NCBI GenBank assembly: GCA_011947345.1 | Contig: JAAVTG010001003.1 | Coordinates: 496,001 to 560,000 of the forward strand | DNA length: 64,000 bases | Source of the DNA: Phytophthora quininea | Taxonomy: Eukaryota > Oomycota > Peronosporomycetes > Peronosporales > Peronosporaceae | Direction of reading: 5' to 3' | In this document: piece by piece, positions 35,449-47,440 of the stretch | How positions within the stretch are numbered: position 1 is the stretch's first letter | Layout: every line of letters begins with the position of its first letter | Notes under the pieces: generated by a model | What the model saw: the letters and a program-made list of their open reading frames with translations, nothing else | The model's database searches: none | What the model was told of the DNA's origin: nothing | Position numbers and translations under genes: made by a program

Positions 35449-35930
35449 CGGGCGGCGGTCGAACTCGACCCCCACATTCCACCACAAGCAACGGCAGTGC
35501 CAGTCCAGCTCGGCTGCAGGCCTAAACGAGCGACCGTGCTCACGATGACGTTGCAATTTTCCTCTGCGTTAAAACAAGCATTTGTGGACATGCGTACAGC
35601 ACACGGACACCTTCTACAATAGTAGTGAAGCTCTCTTTGCATGCTCCATTGTTCCAAGGACCTGGGGGTCTCCATCAAGCAGTGGCAGTCGACCACAGCC
35701 GTCATAAAAATGAATTTTAGTAGTTTCTCTATCCGTGGCTGCACGGCCCTCAGTGAAGTCTGGAACGGACGAGACGTGGCGCGACGAGCTGCTCAGAGGC
35801 GCTCGTTACCTCGCCAAGACCTGTTCTCTGCTCCGCGGAGGCGCCAGGAGCCTCTCCTCGTGTGTAGAAGCCACAGGACCCTCAGGAACCCGCCAGAGGC
35901 GGCCCAGAACAGCGTCAGAAGCCGTCCAAG
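35449..35930. other. Intergenic region upstream of the chromatin protein
   Basis: 480 bp between two plus-strand genes. ORFs in it (up to about 110 codons) overlap the coding start of the next gene in other frames or are short and unconvincing. It presumably holds the 3' UTR of the PX-only gene and the promoter/5' UTR of the next. Confidence 0.45.
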
Positions 35931-38900
35931 ATGTCTCTGGAGGACATGATGGGCGCCAAGCTCCTGGCGGAGTCCAGCAGCTCGTCCAGTCTGTCCTCCG
36001 ACTCGGACGACTTGTCCTCGTCCTCCGGCGTGGCGTCTTCCTCCTCGGCCGAATCGGACAGTGACGAGCCTCGTGCTACGCCCAAGAAGAAGGCCAAGCC
36101 GAGAGCTAAGAAACAGGTGAACATGCAGCTCTCAGCCTCGGACGCTGACTCAGATCTGGACAGTGCAAGCAACAGCAAGATGAAAAAGAAGAAAAATGTG
36201 ATGATTAAACCGCCAGCGAGGCGTTCTCCAGTGAAGAGCAATGGGAAGGCCAAGACGGAACCTCCGCCAAGCTTACCTCCTCCTCCACCACCACCATCGC
36301 CACCACCGGCACCGGATGACGAGTCGTCGAGTAATGGCTCGTTCCCGTCCAGCAGTGACAGCTCCAGCTCGGACTCGGATGAGTCGGAAGCTGCGCAGTC
36401 GGATATCCCAATGCCGCCGCCGTTGCCACCAAGTGGAGCACCTGGAGTAGCCAATGCCCCGTCTGCACAACCAGTAAAACGACGAGCTGCTGCTCGGAAA
36501 GCGACGGAAGCAAACTCAGCGTCGTTGAAGGTGACGTTGAAGCTGCCTAAGGGATTTATTTCTCAGAATGGTGGCGCAGCGAATAATACAGCTATGTCGA
36601 CTGGTAAGGTGAAATCCGAGGTGACAGGTGCATCTTCGAAAAGATCCCGAACGTCTACTGCCAGTGCACGGAAAGCAAAGACAACAACAGGTTCAAATAC
36701 GGCGAAGAAGAAACAGGTAGCAAGTCGCGCACAAGCACCTGCACCAGCAGGACTGACTCATGGATTGCCGTCGCCTGCAGCCCCAATTAGACGGGAGGGT
36801 CCTTCGATTTTGAGCAAACTCATTCCAACCGGCCCAACTCTTCCTGCAGGTGAAGTTCGTGGGGCTAAGGAGTTATCTCTTGTGGATCCTCCACTCGCTG
36901 CCAGTCGTCCGGAGGAAACGATTGAAGCAAATATCCCGGCTCATTTCAATGACGCCTACGCTCACGGCGGCGACACTCTGCGGATGCTGGACATGTTTTT
37001 CTTCTGCGACGAGAATGGGTACGTTAGCTTATTGTTGCTTCTGATCAGTTCATGTGGACTAACGTTATTTAAATGAACTATCAGCAAGGCGATCACGCTA
37101 GAGATTTTAGATCGGCCTAAGGACCAGCGCCCGAAGATTATGGGCTTTGGTACTGTCGTAGAGCATCTGCCAGTGGCTGAACGTCCTCTTCCTGTGAAAC
37201 ACATTCTCCCGTCTCCAGCATTTCCGTCGCGATCGAAGAAACGGCCACGCGCAAATTCGTCAACTTCTACCCCTGCGACAGCCTTGACGATGAAAACACG
37301 CGCTAGGCCCAATGGTAGGCTGCTTGTTGCTTACGATATTATTCGTCTGATATTGACACTGCAACTTTCTCCTCGAATATAACTATAGGCGGTGATGATG
37401 TCAACACGGACAACAAGCGTATCAAGGTTGACGATGAAACGATCTTTCAAGAAGATGGAGAAGCTGACGAAGACAAAATGGAGCGCTCGCGATATCAAAA
37501 CCAGAGCATTTTCCACCGCTCGACAAGCTACCGTTTCCCAGCCCATTCTACCCGAACCAGGCGTCCCAGCTAGACGGGCAGTTTGATTCTGATAGTGGAG
37601 GGAGTGTGTTTACTTCTGATGACGAAGACATGCGCTCTGCCCGAAGTGGTTCCAATCTGGGTTCTGGCGCCGACAATGACAGCGAGCTGTTGTCGTCTAG
37701 TAGCTCGAGCAGTGACAATGATGAAGTTTCCTCATCGTCCAGTGTCAGCGACGCCGAGAGTGGGCAAGGTACGACGGCGAGTCGGCGCGCAACCCCAGCG
37801 ACGTCTCAAGCTGGGAATCGATCTCTAGGAAACGCTGGGACTAACAATCCTACTCCTCTGAGAAGACGAAGTACAGGCGTGGATTCTCGAAATGCTGGCT
37901 TGCCTGCTGATATGGTCGAGCTGATGCGGACTGATCAGTCGGTTGAGGTTAATGCGCAGGGTACACCCGACGAGCTTAATTTGATGGAGTGTGGCTTTCG
38001 GCACCCTCCGGAGTACGCTCGGACTCGGGTGTGGCTCCCTGAAATCACTGATTGGTGCCTTGATTACGCGGAGGGAGACCCGACGTTATGGGTCGTCACC
38101 CCTTATGCGTGGTACAAGATCGCAGGGCCTTTGTCGGGACTGTTGCCGCATCCGTCGTACCGCAAGACTTTCCAGCACGTCCGCTATTTATTCGAGGCGA
38201 GCTACCTCGTTGCGTATGTTCTCAAGGAATGGCTGCCGATCAACAAGAAGGTTTCATACCGAGCAACGCTTCAGCAGATCATTGAGCTGTCTTTGAAGGG
38301 AAAATATCGAGTGGTACGACCGCGCTTGTGGTGGTGTTTTGGTGGTGGCTTATCGAAATCTAATAATCATGTTACTGTTGAGTTTTGCAGTCTGCCTGGT
38401 TCCTCGTCAAGAACTATTCGTTCATTCGCGCCCAGATATGCAACTTATTCCCCGACAAGGAAACGTACTTAGAGTCGATGTTTTTAAACAGCTGCATCGC
38501 TTACATGAAAATTACACGCAGCGTGTGGCAAGGCGTCAGAAGGAGATGGCTGAACGAGAAGTTCGCCGCGAAAAGCGCGAAAACGATCGACAGAGGAAAA
38601 GACAGCGCGTCGAGGAGGAGCGGCAACGGCTACAGGATGAACGTGACGAAGTGCGCAAGTTACGGGAGGAGGAGCGGAAATACCCCATTGAAGATTTGTG
38701 GTTATTGGAAGAGGAAGAGGTTGACACCAACGATCTCCCGTTGACCTGCTCGAATCTGAAGGGTGTTGAGGGCCCTCTTCTTGGCGAGCTTATCATGGCT
38801 TGGCAAACGATTAGCACTTTCAAGGATTTTGTTGGGGTCGAGTCGATATCGTTGGAAGCGCTTGTAGAGTGCATTACGACGCAGTGCGATGAGGGCACAC

Positions 38901-41900
38901 ATGTTGGCTTGTCCCGCATCTTTATGGCATTCTTGCGCGTCATCTTGGCGGAAAAATCGTTTATGTCCCTAATGGATGACTTGGTTGTGGAAGGCAATAT
39001 CAAGGTCTCGGATCTGTTTGTTAATAGTGAACGAACCTACGGGATGTGCGAGCGAGTGTATGGCGATATGTTGAATGCTGTCACGTGGCAAGAGATTCTT
39101 CGGCAGTTAATGTCGAAAGACCTGGGGATTGACCCCTCGATTGGTCGCGTGGAGCCGTTAGTGGGGTGTGAAATTGTCAGACAGACCCTGTACATGCAAA
39201 CGAATTCCACTCCATTTAACTCCCCGGTTGACACAAGTGTCAAGGGCCTCGAAGATTATTCGCAAATTGTCAAGAACCCAATGGATCTGGGGACGATTAA
39301 AAAACTTTAGAGTCCGGAGGCTACGAAGGGCCTGGAGGTTACGATAAATTTGCCACAGATATTCAATTGGTGTGGGATAATGCAATCCAGTACAATGGTG
39401 AGGACTCGGAAGTCGGCCGTGCTGCGGTAGCGTTGTCAGACGTGTTCGAGCAAGACTACGACCGTTTTGTGGTTGGACGCGTTCGATCGAACGAAAGCCG
39501 CATTGAGGAATGTAAAAAGGCGAAAGAGAAGCTCCAAGATCCATCGCTGGACAAGCTCAAGCCCTGTCAATACTCTGACGTTGTGTATGCTCTATACAGC
39601 TTCGAGTTTCACGAGGTATGTTGACTGCATCATTTGTCATAGCATGAATACGTACTTATGTGAATGTGTGTGTGTTCAGCTGCCTATTTCGTACAAAGTT
39701 GGAGCACTCTCTTGGATCTGTTCCGAATTTCTCACTCTCTCGATCATTCGGTAAGTTTTTTTATATGCTTCAGAGGGAATACTTGTTACTGACAAACATT
39801 TAACTACGTAGAACCTACCTTGGAGCTCAAGTGGACCAGGAAATGTTGATCAATCGGAATTTCAGGAAGCGTGCAGCCGACCTTGATTCAAGAAGAAAAC
39901 ATCTGACAAGATGCGGCGTGAAAAAGAGAATGCGTTCCGAAGAGACTGCATCAGCCAAGGGATTCATCCCAACTCGCACAATGTGTTCTCGGAAGGGATC
40001 AAGCGCAAGTACACGTTCATTCCTAAATTCTACGAGGACATACAGGCGGAAAAAATCGAGGACGATAATTCCGTTGAGCAAGAGAGGAAGACCCAAGCGG
40101 AGGAATTGCGGAATGAACTGAGTTCGGTACGATTGGTTTTGCTTGTGGCTCTCTTTGATTCTGCTAATTCTACTGTCTCTGTGGGTAGCTTGTGATTCGC
40201 GAAGCCCCCTTCGGAAAGGACAGGCACCACAACTCTTACTACGTGTTCAAGCATGACACGAAATCTCGCTTATTCATAGAGCGAGGAGATACAGGAGATT
40301 TTGTGCTGTGTGCCAGCAAGGACCAACTTGTGACAATATTGGAATGGCTCAATCCTAAAGGTATCCGCGAGCTGGACCTTTTGACGAAGCTAGAAGAGTG
40401 TAAGGACAAGCTCCTTGGCGCTTTTGAAGAGAACAATGACGAAACTGGTACCGCAGAGATGCAATGGAATGCGAAGGATGGCATTGAGCTCCAAATGTTT
40501 CCCCTTCCTGGTGGGGCTGTAAATGGAGATACCATGGTGATCACAGACGCTGACAAGGTGATTAAATCACATGACGTGTCTCGGAAAATGCTGCTCTGCC
40601 TCAAGAAGCACTTGGAGGATACAAACACCTTGCCTTCTTCGTGGGAAGGCTCCGATACTTGGTGCGCGCGCCTGGAAGAGGCAGTTTCGTTTAAAGATCA
40701 GCTCGATTTGTTTGCCGGATTGGAAAGTGCCGCTGTGACATCATTGCGCTCTGGTGTTCAGACAATTCGACCTTCTTGGCAACGAAAACGGCATGAATGG
40801 CGATTGGCACTGGAGGGATCTTGTACGTACGCACAGTTGGTGTTTTTACTCCATGTGCTGCTTGAGGAGTTTATCAATGTGCAAGCATTCATGGATCTCT
40901 ATATCCGCTTGGACCGACGAGAATGGCTCAAGCTACGACCAAAGGAAAACCGAAACTTTATCCCTGAAGCAGGTAAAGTGGTTGTGTACTTCGGTGATGG
41001 GCATGCGCTGGCATTGAAGGAAGACGAAAAGAGCAAGAGAAAGCGGTTCACCCAGAAAAGTGATGCTCCTGTGCGTAACACCACGGTGGTCTGCACAGTT
41101 GCAAAGGTATCGTATCACCACGGCGGTGGCGACCCCTATGCTTTGGCTGTCTTGAACCCAGTTTCGGACTTGACCGAGCATCAGTGCGTTCGTGAAGCTG
41201 GCTCCTTGTTGTGCTCCTTGCCTTCTCGAGAGCAAAGACTTGCGCGTGTGTTCCTGCGAATTCTTGCGAAACTAAAGCTGCTGGCTGATGCTGGGCCTTT
41301 CCTGGAACCTGTCTCTGATGAAGAGTTTCCTCAGTACAAGGAGATTATTTTGCATCCAATGGACCTCGGGCGAATTTCTGAAAAGGCGAGCAAGCTGGAG
41401 TACAACTCTGGTGAAGAGTTTATGACCGACTTGAAGCTGATGCGCGACAACTGCCAGCTCTTTTGCGAAGGCCGCTTCCCCACATTGCCGCCGCTAGCTC
41501 ACAACTTGGTGTCTGTAGCAGCAGGATTGATTAAAAAGTGGGGAAAGGAGATTCGTGCATGCGAAGGCGTGTCGGGTGATGCCTCGCCGGAGAAGAAACC
41601 AGACGCTGCGTCGTCAGAAAAGGAAAAGCAAGAGGAATCGGAACAGGAGAAATCTTCTACGACAGAATTGCCCAGCCAACCGATTGTGACGATTCTGCGT
41701 CTCGAAAACCGCTTACCGGAGTACATTGTGGACATCAGTCGGTATACTTGGGCGATCAATCGCACGTGGCAATGCGGAGAAAGGTTCCGTATGCTGTTCC
41801 GTAACCCGCAAGGCCAACCCGGTGAGTACTATGGAGGCGTAACGGCTGGATCGTTGCCATTTGACCAGCATGGCATGCTGCCGTGGGAGTCGCTGCGTGT

Positions 41901-41964
41901 GACGTGGGATGAAGACGACGGCTCAGACGACAACCGGATCAATCCATGGTACGTGGTGCAGTGA
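35931..41964 (+). CDS. Large chromatin reader: RFD, DDT, WHIM, two bromodomains, BRWD-like Tudor
   Basis: About 1,875 aa in seven exons: 35931-37018, 37085-37314, 37389-38310, 38391-39615, 39680-39750, 39812-40126 and 40189-41964. Order: Ser/Asp and poly-Pro disordered N-terminus (PPPPPPPSPPP); a DNMT1-RFD-like region at about 37980-38480 (WLPEITDWCLDYAEGDPTLW, AWYKIAGPLSGLLPHPSY); coiled coil; a DDT-like domain near 38760-38950; bromodomain 1 (IVKNPMDLGTIKK, LVWDNAIQYNGEDSE); a WHIM-type motif (PFGKDRHHNSYYVF); bromodomain 2 (ILHPMDLGRISEK, MRDNCQLF); and a C-terminal cryptic-Tudor-like module (ERFRMLF, GEYYGGV, PWESLRVTWDEDD). The layout mixes features of ISWI/BAZ partners, DNMT1 and BRWD/PHIP. 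Frame breaks, each one base short: about 37530 (CCC), 38480, 39299-39304 (A6) and 39895 (AAAA). No catalytic domain seen. Confidence 0.8.
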
Positions 41965-42430
41965 GAGTGCAGCGATTGATTCGGGATAAGTGTTTACGTT
42001 TTGTATGTGTGTTTGACGTGTCCAGGGAGGCGGAGTTTCCTCGAGGTGGAAATCGGACGTAGATATATAGATGTCCTCCAGGTTCGTTCCACCAGTTTTC
42101 AAGCCCAATGCCGATGCAATTGTTCATGCTGACGAATAACGGGACCTGGAGTCCAAGCTAAAAGGGCATCCAAGCTAAACAAGCAAAGATCGACCCACAT
42201 GAAAATATGACTTCGAGTCAAAGAAAGCTTGCTGGTCCAGATAGATTCTTATGCGTTTTTGCTGTATATCGACTATGACTGTAGGAACAGGTTGACCTGG
42301 TGCGGTACCTCGCAGTAGTACTATCGGACCATCACGTGAGGCTGGTGATTCGTCAACGCATTAAAACATTCCCCCACCCCAAGGAATCAGGATGTAGTCG
42401 CCGTCGCAGCATTCGTCAAGTAAGCAAAAC
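41965..42430. other. Intergenic region upstream of the P450
   Basis: 466 bp between two plus-strand genes. I see no ORF with protein character, no RNA gene and no repeat. Confidence 0.45.
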
Positions 42431-43956
42431 ATGGCGGTGCTAGCCGCAACAGCATTAACGCTCGCACTACTTAGCTGGAAGGTCTTGCAGTACGCGCTGC
42501 GCACGGCCGAGCACAAGGCCGCAGATGAGAGTTTCCGACGGATTCATCGCCAAGTCTACACTACCATTACTCGGGAACACACTAGACGCTATGTTTTATC
42601 AGGCCGAGAGATTTGTCGACTGGATGGCGGAACAAAGCGCTCTAGCTGACGGGAAGCCGTGGCTCATGACCATAGCGGGACAGCCGCCTATGTTCGTGAT
42701 CTCGTCGCCGGAGAGCTACGAAGACTTGCTGAAGAACCAGCTGCACATCTTTGAACGTGGGACTGCGATGTCGTACATTTTCAAGGATTTTTGGGGGAAG
42801 GCATCATTGCTGTGGACGGACACAAGTGGCAGCAACAACGCAAAACTGCAAGTCACTTGTTCACCAACCGAATGATGCGCGAGGTTATGGCAGAGCAAGT
42901 GCGTGCAAAGTGCGTCAAGCTTTGTGAACTGCTCAACTATTGCGCTCGGGAACACAAGTCCATGAGTATGAAGTCTCTCATCTCCAAGTTCACGAGCGAT
43001 GTGTTCACGAAGATTGGATTTGGGGTGGAGCTTCACGGGCTTGATGCGAGCAAACTGGAGCAAGAACATCCTTTCATCCAGGCCATTGACGACATGTCAC
43101 GTCTGCTGCAACTGCGCTGCCAGCAGCCAATGCTCCTTTGGAGACTGAAGCGCTGGCTGAACGTGGCCGAGGAGCGCAAAGGCAAGAAAAACATGGCGAT
43201 CATCAGAGGGTTGTCAACGATGTGATCGCACAGTCTTTGAGCCAGAAGAGGGATCGTCTCGACAAGTTGACGACCGAAGATGATCAAAAGCTGGATAACC
43301 CGAAGGATCTATTGAACTTCTTCATGGAGTTCGGTCTCACCGACTCGCAGCAGCTGCAAGATATGGCGGTCAACTTTTTTCGCGGGCAAGGACACGTCGT
43401 CGTTTGTGCTTTCCTGGTTCGTCGTCATGATGAATCGGCATCCTAAGGTTCTGCACAAGATCAGAGCGGAGATTCGAGAGAAGCTGCCTGAATTGATCTC
43501 GCGCGATATCGATGCGCCATCGATGGAGCAGCTAAGTCGACTGCCATATCTGGAAGCAGCGATGCGCGAGAATCTGCGCCTGAACACGAGCATGACCACA
43601 CGGTCGCCCAACCAAAACACGACGCTCAGCTGCGGAACTTTCATCCGAAAAACTCAATTGTCTACGTCTGCCACTATGCCTCAGCGAGGCTCAAGTCGAC
43701 CTGGGGCGAGGACGCAGCAGAGTATAAACCGGAGCGTTGGCTGGACCACGAGACTGGAAAGTTGCGCCAGTTTTCGCCGTTCAAGTTCGTGACTTTCCTG
43801 GCGGGTCCACGTCAATGCATCGGCATGCGCTTCGCCATGTTGGAGCTTCGGATGGTAGCTGCGGTGCTCTGTAGCCGCTTTGACATCAAGACTGTGGAGA
43901 ACCCGTTCGACATCACGTACGAGCTGTCGACTGTCTTCCCTGTGAAGGGAGTTTGA
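42431..43956 (+). CDS. Cytochrome P450 monooxygenase
   Basis: About 508 aa, intronless, ER-bound by an N-terminal membrane helix (MAVLAATALTLALLSWKVLQ). Hallmarks in order: proline hinge STLPLLGNTLDAMFYQ; helix C region GEGIIAVDGHKWQQQRKTAS; the I-helix FFAGKDTSSFVLSW (A-G-x-D-T-[ST], oxygen activation); K-helix ExxR in LEAAMRENLRL; PERW loop YKPERWLDHE; and the heme-thiolate loop FLAGPRQCIGMRFAMLELR with Cys as axial ligand. The family is probably one of the oomycete-specific CYP50xx groups in the CYP86-like (fatty-acid hydroxylase) clan, judged from the Cys-loop only. Frame breaks: near 42525, 42788 (TTTT), 43205, 43375-43381 (one extra T in T6) and 43650 (AAAA). A reductase partner is needed in trans; none is in the window. 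Confidence 0.88.
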
Positions 43957-44132
43957 TGTGCACGGTGCAGCGATTGCAGTGAGAACGGCGGAAGTCTGCT
44001 TGGATGCTTCACCATGTTTACATCTCTCGGAATCCTATCTGCAACTACAGCCACCTCGCCTGCCCTACGGTGGTGCGCCGACAATATCTCTAGCTAACTT
44101 ACCTCTGTGCTCTCAGCGGCAACGGAGAGGGT

Positions 44133-46183
44133 CTATTTCTTGTGCTGCCTCTTCTTGCTTTTCTTCTTCTTCTTCGGTGTACTTAGGCCGTTCGCTTTCT
44201 GTATAGAGCCATTTACCGCTTCCTCTGCCGCTATCAACGCCGCCGCCGCCTGATCCTCCGGCTTGGGCTCGTCGTCGTCCGTGCTCGCAGCTTCATCAAT
44301 GACTTTCAAGCCATTCGAATCATTGCTCTTTGCGTGATTCCGTTTGCTTTTTTCTTTTTCTTGCGCTTCTTGACGCCATCGTCATTATCCTCTTCTGGCC
44401 AAGCCACGTCGTCCAAAAAGCCTAGCGAGCGCGCAAACTCGGACCCATGGTCTATGCCTGCCTGCTCTTCGGTCAGCATTTGCCACGAGTCCTTCTGGAA
44501 ACCGGGGCGGATTGCCTGCGGCACAGTAAAGCCCAGACCGTTCACACAAAGAAGTGTCGTCTTCTCACGCAGCTCCGGTTCGAAGCCACGCCACGTCGTG
44601 TGCGATGACAAGAAGTTGCGCAGGAAGGCTTCGGGTGACTGCGAGGCCGCTTGAAGACGGATGGCATTGCAGATCTGCAGGATGTATCCCTTATTGCTGG
44701 TGGTGTCGCCGTCGCCGCGGTAATGGTCCACCAGTAGAGTGACCAGCTTGAGTTTCTTGACCAAAACTTCTAGCGCCTGCTGGTTGTCTGTACGCAGCGC
44801 AATGAATACTAACTGGTAAAAGGCTGCATGGTACAAGTTGTTGTGCGAATACTCGAAGAACCACGTCACCAGTACGCGCCAGACATCTGCATCAAAGTAG
44901 TCACTCATCAGCCGAGGGTTGTGTGCCATAATCTCCACCAACGCCTCCACCAGCGTCAGGCGCAGCTCTGTGAACGGCACCTTCACCACGTAGGCCGTGT
45001 GTCGCACTGCAGTCTCCGGGAGCGGCTCTCCAGACGCCTCGTCCGGCATCGCAATGTTCTGCTGTCGGACATACTTTTGAATTAAGTACTTCAGGAGGTC
45101 ACCAAGATGCTGCTCAACGAGGGAATAAATCTTCTCTCTCAACGGAGACAGTTGGTTTGGCACCAGGTTGACGATCGTCGCGCCAAAGCTCTGGTACGGA
45201 CTGGTGGGCGGTCCTTGCACCTTTTCCAGCGTGCTCTTCTGCAGCAACCGAAACACGCACTTCATCGCCGCAGTGCGCTGCCCCACCGTCCGCTTCGAGT
45301 TGCCGTTCTTGTCCTCCGGTTCCGCTGCAGCCTGAATGAGTCCTTCCAGCAACTCCGGGATGTAGGCTGCCGGCTGCAGCAGCAACTGTCCATTGTCATC
45401 TGCCGCCAGTCGATCCAACAGCTCCACAAACACATCTGCAGCTCCGATCGTGTGGGTCTCTCCATACTCGACACTGCACACGTGCTTCGCCAGCACGAGC
45501 AGCACTTTCCACTCGGCCAGCGCTCGGAAGAACGCCCACTTTTTGGGCGGCGTGGCGGCGTAGAACCGCATCACCGCCGCGCTGTGTGGCTTGCAGACCA
45601 ACGTCAGGAACAGCTCGGCTACTGGAGCGTGCTCCAAGTAAGGCAGCATGGCCCCCATGTAGCGCTGCGCCGTGTCGGCATCTTTGCCCAGCACTTCGTA
45701 GACGTCGTCCAGATAGAACCTCAAGAGGTGGTCCAGTACGCGGCAGGCGTGGCGAAGGTTTCCCTTGGCATTACGCTGGAAAACGGGGAAGATAACCCGC
45801 GTTAGCAGCATGCTCTTGCCGCCTAGGAACGTCAGCAGCGCGTCGGCCGTGTCGTCGTTCGTTAGCAGCATCGTGGCGCGATAGGACATCAGCAGCTCGG
45901 GCGTCACGTCGTCCTTGGCCTCGTCCTGCCGTCTGCAGGCCGCAGTGGCGGCGGTCGCCACGTAGGACGCGTCGGGGCCGTCCAGGAGCGTCTCCGGGTC
46001 CGCCACTCCGTCCAGTCGCGTGATGAAGCTGCAGAAGCGCGCGCAGACGGCGTCTTGACTCAGCGCGCTCACCAGCGCCGCCGACGCCGTCGGGTTGTCC
46101 TCCGAGAGCACCTGCTGCAGCAGCTCGGCCGGGTCCGCAGAGGACGCCGCCGAGTCGCGGCGCGAGACCGTCACCTCCATCAT
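44133..46183 (-). CDS. SAPS-family (Sit4-associated/PP6 regulatory subunit) protein
   Basis: About 683 aa, no intron. The alpha-solenoid core shows ATMLLTNDDTADALLTFLGG, GKSMLLTRVIFPVFQRNAKG, NLRHACRVLDHLLRFYLDDV, and a later block with SPLREKIYSLVEQHLGDLLK, TELRLTLVEALVEIM, YHAAFYQLVFIALRTDN and LVKKLKLVTLLVDHY. These fit SAPS proteins, which bind Sit4/PP6-type phosphatases and act in G1 control and TOR signalling. The C-terminus is acidic then Lys-rich (STPKKKKKSKK). One base is missing in a run of A (plus-strand T run at 44348-44353). Uncorrected, the frame stops at 44306; corrected, it runs to the TAG at 44133-44135. The pairing with a phosphatase is family knowledge, not seen here. Confidence 0.8.
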
Positions 46184-46462
46184 CCTAAAGGGGTACTAGT
46201 AAATTGTGCGACGGACGACGGTTGGCTGAGAAATGGGTAAAAGTACGCAAACCTTGCGGGAGCCACAATCCGCCTAAACAACTAAGAAGGAGCTCTTGCT
46301 CAAGAAGACGAATACATTGATGGCCATTACTGCATCCACATGAATCAAAGCATGAGATGGAAGGAAAAAAACTGTTTAGGACGGCACGAACGTGTTTGTG
46401 TAGTAGTATCCTTCCGCCCTCGACGTCGGAACACACTTTCTTTGACTTTTCCACTTTGCCTT

Positions 46463-47394
46463 TTACGGCTTTGCAGGTCGTTGCGTTGCAGCTCGCGTGG
46501 TAATGAGCTCCGTCTGCAGTCGGTTGTTTTCTAGAGCCAACTGCAGGTTCTTGTCTTTAGCGTCTCCAGTTTGTCGACCAGTGGCGTTCGCACGCTCTCC
46601 AGTTCTCTACGGTGGTTATCTTTCAAATCCTCGATCCGATCGCGAAGTCCGTCAACTTGCCGTTGCAGTCGCTGTCGTTCTGCTATCTCGGACGCAAGCT
46701 GCCAGCGCAGAAAGCCCTCGCTGGACGCCACAGCGTGAGCCAGAGGCGGAGTCTCCACTTGATCGTTACCTGCATCCACGAGCGTTCTGCGACGTTTTGC
46801 CGCGGCGGCAGTTGGCTCTCCATCTGCTTCATGCTGTGCTAGTCTTGGTGCTGTAATTTCTCCATCGTTCTCGGATGGGACCGCAGTCTGGACAACCTCC
46901 GGGAGATCTTCGGCCCGGATCATGCTGTGCTCGTGCTCAGACGGCGTCTTCTCCTCCTCGGTATCGTCGTCGTCCTTGCCGCCTTGATCGCTGCCGTCAC
47001 TATCTCCGTAGCTGCTCGAGTGCAAACTGAAAGTCTTTGGTAGGCCGACGTTCGACTTGAAATTGGTAGCTTCTGGCTGTGGGGGTCATTCCTCTTCCCA
47101 TCAATGAGAGCTTGCACGTCTCGCGCTTCAGCAACTTCTGGCGGGTACTCATCTTCGGCCGTCCTCTTGGTGTTGAGCACCGTCTTGAACTTCTTTTGAG
47201 CGAGACAACGTCTCTCTGGGCTCGTTTGTTGGGTCGGGCGTGGGTCTCTCGATACAGATCGAGCACGGTCTCCCAGCCGCGAGTGTCCGTCGGCAGCAAC
47301 ACGCGAACACATTGCAGCAACGCCTGCGTATCGGCCTTGAGTAGCCCTCGGAGCCGACAACGCGACCGCCGCGATGTCGGACGGGGTTGCTCAT
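46463..47394 (-). CDS. Oomycete Myb/trihelix-like (DUF6818-type) protein with a C-terminal coiled coil
   Basis: About 310 aa from the ATG at 47394. The N-terminal part reads DTQALLQCVRVLLP, GWETVLDLYRETHARP, LKKKFKTVLNTKRTAED and PPEVAEARDVQALIDGKRND. This is the L..V..-LP-GWE-V..Y-..-L..KF..L-..K-PTGD-like pattern of the Myb/SANT-like family common in Phytophthora, known as DUF6818. An acidic linker follows (KDDDDTEEEKTPSEHE), then a coiled coil to the end (RWQLASEIAERQRLQRQVD, LENNRLQTELITT). One-base breaks near 47350, 47195 (AAAA), 47030 and 46560 (AAA); the stop at 46463-46465 is in the corrected frame. DNA binding and nuclear location are inferred from the family. Confidence 0.6.
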
Positions 47395-47440
47395 ATTGTG
47401 CGCCTCAAACTGCTTGTTTTATGCCGATCAGTTTAGAATC

